From Antedon mediterranea (Eukaryota > Echinodermata > Crinoidea > Comatulida > Antedonidae): 64,000 nt of DNA. A program made the translations under genes and the position numbers. The number at the start of each line of letters is the position of its first letter. Position 1 is the stretch's first letter. The notes under the pieces are model-generated. The model saw only the letters and a program-made list of their open reading frames with translations, was not told where the DNA came from and ran no database searches. Positions 39,001 through 51,500 of the stretch are shown piece after piece. The stretch lies in NCBI RefSeq assembly GCF_964355755.1, contig NC_092675.1, positions 17,373,312 to 17,437,311 on the forward strand. Reading direction: 5' to 3'.

Positions 39001-42000
39001 TTTCTTGCATGCTTCTTCAAATTCCATCATAGTTTTTTTCTTTTAATATTTTAATCGGACCCCATGGTAACTAATCTTTTTTTAGGATTAATAAGGTTTG
39101 ATTTGAATCTATTAATCTTCATATGTTTCATGTGTGTGAAGTCGGATACTAATTTAATTATGAACTATGATTAGTTTAATCAATCTCATAAGAACCACTA
39201 TAGTTGTTGACAATATTTAGATTTTTAGACTTCTTGTACGTTACGTCTGTTGCGTTGCTTACTATAGGTCCAACAGGAATCGTGACTGACCTACAAGCAC
39301 TAGATGTTTCCAGTAACGAAGTAACAATCAAGTGGTTTCCTCCATTGCTTGATCTCAGTGATGGACCTCTCTTAAAATACATTGTTTACATACACACATT
39401 AAGTCTGCCGTCAGAAACATACAAGTTTGACACCAACGTTACTGAGCTCGTTTATAAGAACTTAGAGCCAAATACTGAGTATGTAATTAGAGTAAGAGCG
39501 GTAACATCAAAGGGGATTGGGCCGTACAGTTCGGTATCTATCAAGACTATAGAAGGTGGGTATGATTTTAACTCATCACTGAGCTCTTAATTTTTATTTC
39601 CCCCAAATTCTGCCAAAGGACTGGAACAACCCCAACACTACTGTAGAAGAAATAGACCTAAACATGAGGTTGTTAAAATACGAATGGAGCTAAATTACAC
39701 ATTTAGAACAAAAACTGGATAATATTGAGTATATTGCTTTGGTTGAAAATTTATAGTTTTTATTTTCCTGAAACGTCAAATTAAAATGTATTCTATAATT
39801 TATTCCAGAAGATACTCCTGTCGATGATACCACTGATAAAGACGACGATCAAACTACAGGAAAAAACATTCAAAATATTGTTACAAAAACTCCTAAGCAA
39901 CCAGGTATGAATGGAGAGGTAGAAAAAACAACATTGAAGCCGGAGATAACAACCGCAGAATCTAAAGTGCATGGAAGTGATAATGCTGATAAAGTGAGTG
40001 TAACTATTGATGAAACACCTGCTACATACTCTACTGAAAAACACGAAAACAACAACGGTTCAGATACGGAAGAAATGATACCAGAACCCGAGGAACATGC
40101 TAATGATGGGGAAGATCATTATGTTGTACCAACACCAGAAGATTTCCAAGAACCTGAACCAGACCGGACATCTACTTTACCAACAATCACCAAATTAGAA
40201 GATGAGACAAATAAACAAGATAATATTGAAAGTGTCAATTTTAAATCAGACTCAACAGAGATGAACGTCGAAGAAAAATTGAAAGCAAACACAAATACTA
40301 AAGACAGTTCAGAGGCGGTAAGCATTGAAGAAAAAACAGATAAAACAGATGGAATTGATACTTATAATGAAGAAAACCCTGAATTAAAGACTGAGACACC
40401 ATTTGATATTGAGCCAATTGAAGACGTCGGTGAAAATCAAGAAACTGTTAAGAGTACGACTGTTATACCTAATTACGACGGTAACGAAAATGAAGAAAAT
40501 GACGATGGTGCCATTGCCATTGTAACTGAAAGTATTGTTGTTAATGTCGATACCACAATGAAGAACGTTGAATTGGGTGAGGACATTGAAACAGCTACTG
40601 ATATCTCTGTAATGGAAGGTGATTCACAATCTCTCTCCGTTGATACAAACGGCGATAAGTTAACCGTTGATGAAACAGAAAATGTTATTATGATAACAGA
40701 TACATATATAGTAGATGCTGATGACGTCAACAACGAAGACATTGTGAATCCAATGGATGGAGGAGAGTAAGAGGAAATTTATCATTATTTTTAGTGTAAA
40801 CGTTTTTCATAGTCGACATTATATCAATATCATCAATAAATCATTGTCGATATATTTTTTTTACAGAGTTGCAGTTAATGAGGTACCACATTTGACCGTT
40901 GCAGCCCCATTACAACACCGAATAATTGATTATAATGGAAAGGCAACATTGAGATGTTTCGTCATAGGCTTTCCACTTCCTTCGTATGAATGGTACCACG
41001 AAGGGAAGAGGATACCAGTAGTAAGAGGTCGCATTAAGGATAGAACATTTGGATGGGGATCAAGGATTATTATTAAGAATATTACAGAGTCGGATAAAGG
41101 GCGTTATACATGCGTTGCCAAGAATGTAGCTGCAGAGAGAAGTCTAGAGGGCACTGTGTCTGTCAGAGGTGAAACATTTATTTAGAGTATATGAATTATA
41201 GATGAGGGCGTATCAATTTGATCTCTGGTGCGCGTGCGTACAACTGAGGACCAGTTGTGTTCCAACCGTACCACGCCGAGAATGTTAAAGGGTCGTTATC
41301 CGATCGAGTTAAAGAACAATACCATGAAAGCCCAAGTGGTCTAATGGTTAGGGCAACTGCATATCAAGCAGACGGTCCGAGTTCGAGTCTCGGTTGGGGC
41401 GACTTTTTCTCATTCTCCCAGATTTCCTCATCTTTATCGTTTCAAAAATTAATTAAATAATTTTCAGTGTATCACCGGGCGGTTTGGAATTTATTTCTAT
41501 GCCTGTTGTGTTTATATATATATAAAAGTATCTCTCGAGATCCCGCTTAGTGAATAAATATACTGAATTATAGATGAGGGCGTATCAATTTGATCTCTGG
41601 TGCGCGTGCGTACAACAGAGGACTAGTTGTGTTCCAACCGTACCACGCCGAGAATGTTAAAGGGTCGTTATCCGATCGAGTTAAAGAACAATACCATGAA
41701 AGCCCCAGTGGTCTAATGGTTAGGGCAACTGCATATCAAGCAGACGGTCCGAGTTCGAGTCTCGGTTGGGGCGACTTTTTCTCATTCTCACAGATTTCCT
41801 CATCTTTATCGTTTCAAAAATTAATTAAACAATTTTCAGTGTATCACCGGGCGGTTTGGAATTTATTTCTATGCCTGTTGTGTTTATATATATATATATA
41901 TATATATAAATCATACTGTAAATTATAGAAACAGTGCTCATATTCGGAACATGATCTCATAATCGCGTCGAGCATAGCTCATTGGCGAAAGTTCCGTATT

Positions 42001-42501
42001 TTTTAGTTGTATGAAAAAATGTCTCTGGCTGGATTCGAACCTGCAACCTCTCGCTTACAGGGCGAGTATCATACCACTAGACCACAGAGCCATGTATGGT
42101 ATTATCACAGATTTTCACCCACCAGATACATTCTCTCATACAACAAACGCCCTCACAATCAGTGGAGGCTTGACAAGTCAGAATAAATTCCAACTTTAAT
42201 TCGCAACGGTTTTTTAAATAATATTGTGTATATGTAAATCAATGATGTTGCGTAGCACTGTGTAAATTATATATAAATCATACTGTAAATTATAGAAACA
42301 GTGCTCATATTCGGAACATGATCTCATAATCGCGTCGAGCATAGCTCATTGGCGAAAGTTCCGTATTTTTTAGTTGTATGAAAAAATGTCTCTGGCTGGA
42401 TTCGAACCTGCAACCTCTCGCTTACAGGGCGAGTATCATACCACTAGACCACAGAGCCATGTATGGTATTATCACAGATTTTCACCCACAAAATGACAAT
42501 G

Positions 42502-42543
<42 letters not shown>

Positions 42544-45500
42544 CATTGTCATTTTTTTCAGTAATTTGCCTTTGGATTTATATATATATATATAAATTCC
42601 AAACCGCCCGGTGATACACTGAAAATTATTTAATTAATTTTTGAAACGATAAAGATGAGGAAATCTGTGAAAATGAGAAAAAGTCGCCCCAACCGAGACT
42701 GTGTACCTAGTGGAATACTGTTTCACGGCTTAAATACCAAACTTCTACTTAGCTAAATTGACAATTCTTTTATTGTTTTTTTTTTAAAATATATTTTCAG
42801 GAGTTGCAAAAATTGATGATATTCAGGTTATTATTAAGTCATCAACAGAGGCACTTGTAGTTTGGACAAAACCAAATTACATTGCATCTGGCGCAACATA
42901 CGTTGTCCGGTTTTATAATGAAGTTAATCGCGGATTAAAATATCATTTCTCCACAACCAGAACAGAGACTTACTACAGGCAACTATTGCCTAATTCAGCA
43001 TACACGTTCAGAGTGAAGATGCAAAGAGACGATAGATCGAGCGTGTTTAGCAAACCAATCATGGTGAAAACACCGCCGTTGGGTAAGTTTGATACCGTAA
43101 AGTAAATCATGAAATATCGTTTAACAAATGTAAACAATATTGTTTACTATTTATTTACTCTTTGGTGATCTTACAGAACCCACTACAATATCACCTAAGG
43201 ATTCTACGTCCTCGCCCAGTATTGATTCCACAACTTTATTTGTCAATGACAAAATAGTAGTTGGTGTTACCAATGCAGATACCGGAGAGGGGATTCAATT
43301 TACTACTGGAAGTCTGGAAGAATTTCAATTCAGTACGGCCACCAAAGATGAAAAAAGTCAGTCATTGCTAGTAACTACTGCTCCCGAATTCGTTCATGAA
43401 GACCTAGAACCATTGACAACTGCAGTTCCTGAACCAAAGGCAACTGCAGCTCCTGAACCAATGGTAACTGCAGCTCCAGAACCAATGGTAACTGATGATC
43501 CGGAACCAATGACAGCTGTATTTCCTGAACCAATGGCAACTGCAACTCATGGACAAGTGGTAACGGATGACCATGAACCAATGGCAACAGCAGCCCCTGA
43601 ACCAATGGCAACTAAAGTTCCTGACACAGTGGTAACTGATGATAACGAACCAATGGTAACTGCAGCTCGTGAACCAATATCAACTTCAGCTCCTAAACCA
43701 ATATCAACTGCAGTCCCAGAACCAGAAATGGAACTAATGGTAACGGATGAAAAATCCATTGCAAACGCATCTCCAGAACTAGTTATTGACGATACTGATT
43801 ACACTACCACTAATATCCCTAAAGGTACAGAAGAACCAGAAAAGGCAAATGCAATGGAGTCAACAACATCATCAATCATGATAACTGATACGAAAAACAG
43901 TCCACTGAATACTAATCCTCCAGAAGACACAACATCTACGGATCCGGTTGCAAGTCAAGTTGACGAAAATGAGGAATCTCAAACATCTGGGTACTAATTA
44001 TTTTGCTGATTTATTTAAAAGACTTTAATTATAATACCAATGTTTAGGTATAGAAAATATTCTTTATTTTACTATAAAATTATAAGAGTGGTGTTCTAAC
44101 TTGGGCAAAGTTTTTCTGTTAAATTATATAATATATATGTTTTATAATTACTATACATTCCAATCATGCCATCAGTTTCATTTTATCTAAGTATAATCGA
44201 AAACAAAAACATTTCTCATAGAATATTACACTGTACCCATATTACTATCAATATGTATACTATTTATTATAGACCGATCGCTAACGACGGCACGTATCTG
44301 CGGTTAATAAGACCTTTGCCAGACGTCATTGCATTTGTCGATGATCGCTTGAATCTACGATGCACCGTAGATGCTAACCCATCAGCTACATTACTGTGGC
44401 ACAAAGATGGAAATCCGTTGAACATAGGAGGTGACAAGATTAAGGAAAGAAAGTATTTAAAAGGGTCAATACTCACGTTTAAGGAAATTAAAATGTCGGA
44501 TGCAGGCAGATACACTTGCATTGCTCTCAACCATGGCAATGTTGTAGAAACATCTGGAAATATTACTGTTATTCCAAGTAAGTGCATTGTATTATGTAAT
44601 TATAATGTAACCTAACGTCTGGTGTTTTAGATCATTATATTGTGTTAGGAAGTGAGACGACGAGCTTCAAAGTTATTCGCGGAAAGGACAACAATTAGAA
44701 GTACCGTATATTGATAACTTATTATGTGGGTTGTCTGTACATTTTTCTGGTGTAATATATTAGCACATGTAATAATTGCTGCAAAAAAAAGAAAAAAGAA
44801 ATAGTTATCAATTCAAAACATTTCCATATTCTAAAACTTAGACATATTTTTTTGACGTTTTTAGAGGGTAGAATAACACAGAAGCCAGTCGTTGAAAACA
44901 GTCACACAGTAATGAAGCGATCAGTCAGGCCTGGAAGTAATAAGGATGTCGATCCATCATCATCGTACGCATCGTCATACACTACTCATCTGCCGTCATT
45001 AGTGGAGGAAGTGTTCATTACACCTGATGCAGAAACTCCAAAGGTTACAAGAGTATCGCAACATGATCCACAGATGCAGAAGCCTGATGGGAGTGTTGTG
45101 GTACGAGTTACTGGAATTGAACCAGAAGAGGTATTTCAAGACGCGAAAACTGACAGACTTGGGAATCTCAATGCTCGACCATCTCAAACATGGGATTCTA
45201 GTCGTAGGTGAGTCAACTTGCTTTCTTACCTCCGTTATGTAGTCGATTGTGTGTGTTTGTTTCGTTTATATTTGTTAGTTAGCAGAATTACTCAAAAAGG
45301 TATTGCTCGATTTTCATAAGATTTTAAAGGATGGTTTCATAGCTGTATGGGAACACATCATTCATTTTTCACATGCCTATGTGGAGGTTTGCCATTATCT
45401 GTACATTTCGATGGTAGAATAACTATTTTAATTATTATAGAATAGAAATAATAAAGTATACACATTTTTGATGACTTTGTTTTTGTATACAGTGGCGAGC

Positions 45501-48500
45501 CGTATGTAGAAATTAAAAAATACATGGAGGAACAGAGTGTTGAGGTTGGCGACAGGGTAGTGTTCCTTTGCCGAATCATTGGCGAACCTAAACCTAGGTT
45601 TTTGTGGTATAAAGATGGGGCACCATTAGTCTTTGATGATAGTCGAATGAAGGAGAGAGTTTTGGACACCGGGTCACGTTTTACCATCAAACAAGCGCTT
45701 TTGCGTGATGCAGGAATCTACACTTGTTATGGTCTTAACGATTATCAAACGGTGTCCATGCGAGCCACTCTAGAAGTCTTCAATCCATGTGAGTTAATAA
45801 ACTGTTGATAGTTTGTTCTTTTTGTTACTTGTATGTAGTTTATTACTAAATTCCTTGTAGAGGTGTATTATACGTTCTGTATCAAAGATACACTAGCAAG
45901 GGTTGCCCGACGACGATTTATAAGCAATTGATTTTTTTTTCAATTCAATTCAATTTATTTTCCACATACTATACAACTACTACAACCTAGTACATGGAGG
46001 ATGCATATTTTAAGATCTGTGCAGAACACATAGATCTTTAAGCTAATAAGCAACCTTAGACAATAATAATAATTACAATAAAAATAAAAGCATTGAATAA
46101 ATAAGTAAGTAAGTAAATAAATAAATAAATAAATAAGTAAGGCAGTATACAAAAAAAGAAATTATTCCATGTTTCATATAATTATATTGTATGATATATA
46201 ATAAATAATAAATAAGTAGAGTGGTATTTACTCACCATATATTTTCGTTTTTAGACGTAAATCCATACCAGCAGCCATCTACTACACCCACAAGAACAAA
46301 ACCGAATACTAAACCAAGAACAAAGCCACCGGCAAAAACAACACTTCCAATCACCTACAAACCAACCGACCCATTTACAACCCAAGTAACAAACTCGTAA
46401 GTTAATGACGTAATCAATCAAATGATAACATCTGTAATAAAATCAATGGTCATGTATAACAATGGCGATAACATGGACACACATAAAACCATGATTAATG
46501 ATGTTAACAATAATAATCGTCACATTTTTTTTATTAGTGAATAGACACCATCATCTTTGTAGGAAGTAATGATTATATATTAGATATTAGATTATGCTAT
46601 ATTACCTTCAAACGAGTAATTTCTCAATAATATTATATCTAATGTCTAAATTGTTTGTAAAAATTTAAATTACAGTTACACTAAGAAACATGATTGTATT
46701 GGAGAAATCTCAAAACTTTGCATGTCAAACGAGTTAGTTGGAAAGAAGGTTGATATAGATGATCGTATCTCGCTTCGGTGTCAAATATATGGAGATCCTC
46801 AACCTGAATATCGATGGTATAAAAACGGAATAAGAATTTACCCAACAAAACTTGGATTGATAAGAGAAAAGGCATTTCCTTGGGGTTCTCGCTTAGCTTT
46901 TAGAGGCGTGAGAGAGGCTGATACTGGTGAATATCGATGTCAGGCGATCAATGCAGCTGGTATTAAAGAAACAAAGGCTTGGCTGCTTGTCGGACCTTGT
47001 GAGTATTTCTTTTTCTGTTTATGTTTGTTATTAAAAGAGTACAACATTTACAACTTTCTATCCTGTTTGAATCTTTATTGGATCCGGTATAGGCCAACTC
47101 AGACAGCATCGTACGTCGAGGCCCGACCAATCGTTTTGACTCGTCCGCCGGTACTGTCTGAGATGATTCCGACGAGAGTCGAGAGTCGAGTCGTCTTGCG
47201 ATAGCGTCGAGCGTAGTTTTTAGACTCGTCGGGCCTCGTCGTACGACACTGTCTCTGAGTTGGCCTTAAGTTGTTTTGTTATTCAGACCGATTGTAAAGA
47301 CTAAATAATATATTTTTTCTATTTTAGATGCAACAATTCCTCCACAAATAGAAACAGAAGCACCAACCACAACTGTTGAAGCATACAGACCTACGACGAC
47401 CCAAACAAAACCCAAGCCTCCAAAGAAGACACCAAGGCCAACAGCCCCACGGCCACCAAAAAAGACAACACAACGCGTTGATCCTACAGATGTCTTCTTG
47501 CCAACAAGTACATCCAGACCAAGCGTCCAGTAAGCAGAATTGTTTGACGTTTTTTTCACAATATATATATAGCGTCGACGTTTACAAACTATGTCCCTTG
47601 GACTTTCTCTGCTCTTTTCATACATAGTAATTTGTATAGACAATTAGATTAAAATTATAATTTTATAGTACCGTAAAATATATACTGCTTCTGAAGATTT
47701 TGATCAGCTACTTAAGTCATTCTATATTTCCTATTTAGAAAATGCATTTCTGGTGACAACGGTGAATTATGTTATGCTAGCATGCCACATCAAGTCGGAG
47801 TAACTGGTGGATCCGTCGTTTTCCAATGCAGAATGAGCGGTACACCAGAACCTCAGTTTATCTGGTTCAAGAATGGAGTTCTTATTTTCATGGACGAGGA
47901 AGCTGGAGAAGATGATATGCAACGCATTCGTATTAAACAGATGTCGTGGGGGTCTCGTCTTGTTATCAAAGATATTGTACACGAAGATGCCGGTACATAC
48001 CTCTGCGTTGGCGCAGTTGTAGACATATCAGAAATTGTACAAGCTGAATTAAGTGTGGTAGAAGGTTCTCAATCCAGTAAGTCTTCCACATAGCATAGCA
48101 TAGACAACTGATACACTGTAGGCCTACATAATAACCTGTTTTTCTATTCTTAGAACCACCGCCAAAGAAAAAGCCTAACAAGAATAAGCCACCGAAAACT
48201 CCAAATACACCAAAGCCAAAGCCTCAACGGCCTAGAACACCAACAACGGGAGAAGACACTACTCCTCCCGTTTACAGACCTAGACCTGAAACTGGAAACA
48301 ATGGCGGGCAACCGGAAGGAAGGTATATCAATTCATTTCAACGTGCAGTCTCTTTGTCTTTCTCCGTTTACGTTAGTCTAACTATTTACTTCCACCAAAT
48401 AATAGCATCATAACTTGCCTAAAAATTAACGAAACAACTGTTTTCACAGCCCGGATGGTGGAAGATGTGTGGTATACACTGGCTCTGTGTGTCGTCGTTA

Positions 48501-51500
48501 CCTAAAATCTCAGATGGTTTATGTTGACGGCGGTTCAGACCTGTATTCAATTGATTACCAGCTTCAGGCTACTTTACAAACACTTTCAGCAACTGATTTA
48601 CAATGCATGAGCTACCTCGAGCCATTCCTCTGTTTCAAAGCCTTTCCCCTCTGCGACGATAGCGGTAAAAGTAAAAGCATATGTCAGGAGGATTGCTCTG
48701 TACTCACAAGAAGCTATTGTCGTGACCTAACTGATCTGAAAGTCGCATATCCTGGACAATATCTGTGGATGCCTGCATACGATGACTGCAGTACTTTACC
48801 ATCAGTGAACGTAGACAGCCAATGCATAACAGTGGGACTAACGAATTGTACGTATATATAACATAATTGTTCCTTCTATAACTGAAAATTCTCAATGTAT
48901 TAATGTTGTTTAACCTTAGTTTTATTGATGTAATGTTACTGAATTTTAATATTTGTATTGATTGTTTGTGGGGTTTAATTGATATACAATATGTCAATCA
49001 ATTGTTCATTAAATATTTATCTAGCACTATAAATACTCGACAATGCAGTATTAATTCTACATAAGAAAATTCAGTAGTCATTCTGTAGTTCTTATTTTTT
49101 TAAATAAACCAACCCATTACACTAAATATTTTAAGATAAAAAACAAAAACGCTTAACATAATTATTTTTATGTTATATAGTATATCCACATACATTTAGC
49201 CTACTTCTCGTTAATCAGGCATTATTCGGCCTAAACTGTAAACGAATAATGACAGCTTAATGGAGTAATTAATATGTTCAACATCCACATAAATAAATCA
49301 ACTTATAATCAATAACAATGTTCATTTCTTTTAGCCAACACCAATCGGTCTCCAACTGCGGGGTAAGCTTTCCATTTATTCTAATTTTGATTGAATAATC
49401 AGTTTTTATACACCTAAACTAAACTACTCTAAATTCCTGTTTATTTCATCGAACGATTTTGGGTCACATGGCGTGCCATAGTACGCACTATTTAATGGTC
49501 GTTAAATAGTAGTTTCTGAATACTTACTGAATATGAATATAGGAAATTGAATATTATTTGTTCATTTTATCAACATTCTTTGCAGTGCTTTTGTCATTAA
49601 TCTGACATAAAGAGCTATTTAACTGGAACTTGATTAAATAATAGAACTCTTTACTAATATTAATAGGAAATGGCTTATATAACAAAGAACCAACATAGTA
49701 TTTTATTTCAATGAATAAATGATTGCCTGTACTAGGCCTATAGTTCGGCAGATGAAACTGTATATGTGTTCATTTTATATTTAGGTCTAAACCTGCCGGC
49801 AAATGCAGACCTTATAATTCTGACGGGATTTGCAGCGAATATGTTGGAAACAGGAACACGTTCATCAAATCCGGATTAACGTTAGCTAAAATCGAAACTA
49901 ATGTTATGTCTATATTCACGGCAGTCCTTACCCTAGGCTCAGTGAGCAGACAGTGTTCCAACTACCTCCTTCCATATATCTGTCTGAGGGCTCTTCCACC
50001 CTGCAACCGCAACGACAGGCCATTGGAGGTATGCCGCGAGGATTGTGAGGTCCTCTCGAATAATATTTGCTACGAAGAATTCAGAGCTACCCTGGCTACG
50101 GATGAACTAGATAATAGTGTATTCAAGCTAAATGACTGTCTGTCTCTGCCGTCTCAATCTGGCAAATACAGCTGCACCACTCTTAGTATATCAAGCGAAT
50201 TTAGAGGTAAGCGTCATCACTTCCTAATACTGTGAAACTTATGTACAATAGATTATATTTAACTTAAGCAGGTGAAAACCAATGTTGTATATCGTCATCA
50301 TCGTCTAATAGGTATTTACAACAAAAGTATGTTCTATTTTTGTAGCAACCGAAACTGATGTTGTTTTTCCTACAAGGTAATGCACACTTTATTATTTTCG
50401 TACCCATAATAATGCAATATAAATTTATTTGTGTATTTCTTTTTTAAAAAAACACCCAACACTGCATGAATTTAGTCGCACATTTTCGTTAAAAGTGTAA
50501 ATTTTATCAATGTTATTTTGTTATTATGTTTTTTTACCATGTATATTGTATCAGTATGTCCCTTTGGCCAAATTATATGCATAATAATCAAATATCACTT
50601 TATTTATAATTAAAGGCCTGCCTCCAATGATAAGAAAAGTATTCCTACAGGTTTCATTATGTTTATTTTGGTTTATAATGTCAATAATTAGTTGAAACGT
50701 ACAAAACATAGACAACGTGTCAATGATAATGCTCACTTATAAATTTGGACAATTTTGGATAGTCCACAGCCTACAAGAAATTGTGAGGCCTACAAAGGAA
50801 CAGTGTGTTCTAAGTACCTGTCTGGACGCAAAATCTACCTTAACAGCGGACAAAAACAGTCGGAAATTGAAAATGAGATTATTAAAATCAAGGAATTGCT
50901 AGACACTGAAATGGACTCGAATTGTGGTGGTTACCTCTTCAAGGAGATATGCCTTACAATGTTGCCAGTTTGCAATAGCCGGGCAAAGAAACGCGAGATT
51001 TGCCGAGAGGAATGCTCACAACTCCATAACGAATATTGTTATAATGATTATCAAACATTACAAGTATTGTTACGTGGCCGTGACGATGTCTTGACTGACT
51101 GTTCAACTTTGCCCTGGACTTCAGATATACGGGGCCCGACCTGTATTGAGCTCGGTGTTTCGTCATTACCCGAGGGTGAGTCTTCACCCCAGAAAAACAT
51201 GTACTATATATTATTATATATATTAAATACAAAGGCTGTTTGTTAATTATTTTACATATCTGTACTACTTACTTTTAATGTTACTTACTTTAATACTTTT
51301 ATTTTGTATGTTGACTGCATGTTCACTAATTTAGTAGAATGAAAAAGGCTACGTATAGTGCGCTTAACATTGGTAGATGAAATGCATGTAATAGTATATA
51401 TCCTTTAATATTTTTCCCTTTTAATTACGGTTTTTGAATTTAATTAGCTTATTATCATAATGTATCAGTTTTAATCTGTTTTATATTATGGTAATATTAG

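Noticed and set aside
18784-42458. Family 2 tRNA-like cores as functional tRNA genes
   Set aside because: Base 33 is C, acceptor or T stems have mismatches, and each core sits inside a longer repeat. They are better described as tRNA-derived repeats.
41257-42614. Open frames of 62-112 codons in intron 14
   Set aside because: All are translations of tRNA-derived repeats and occur in near-identical duplicates.
39793-43759. Minus-strand frames rich in Ser, Val, Leu and Pro
   Set aside because: Antisense shadows of the repetitive linker exons 13 and 16.
46114-46138. AAAT tetranucleotide run as an independent feature
   Set aside because: It is short and better explained as part of the retroelement-like tail at 45935-46145.
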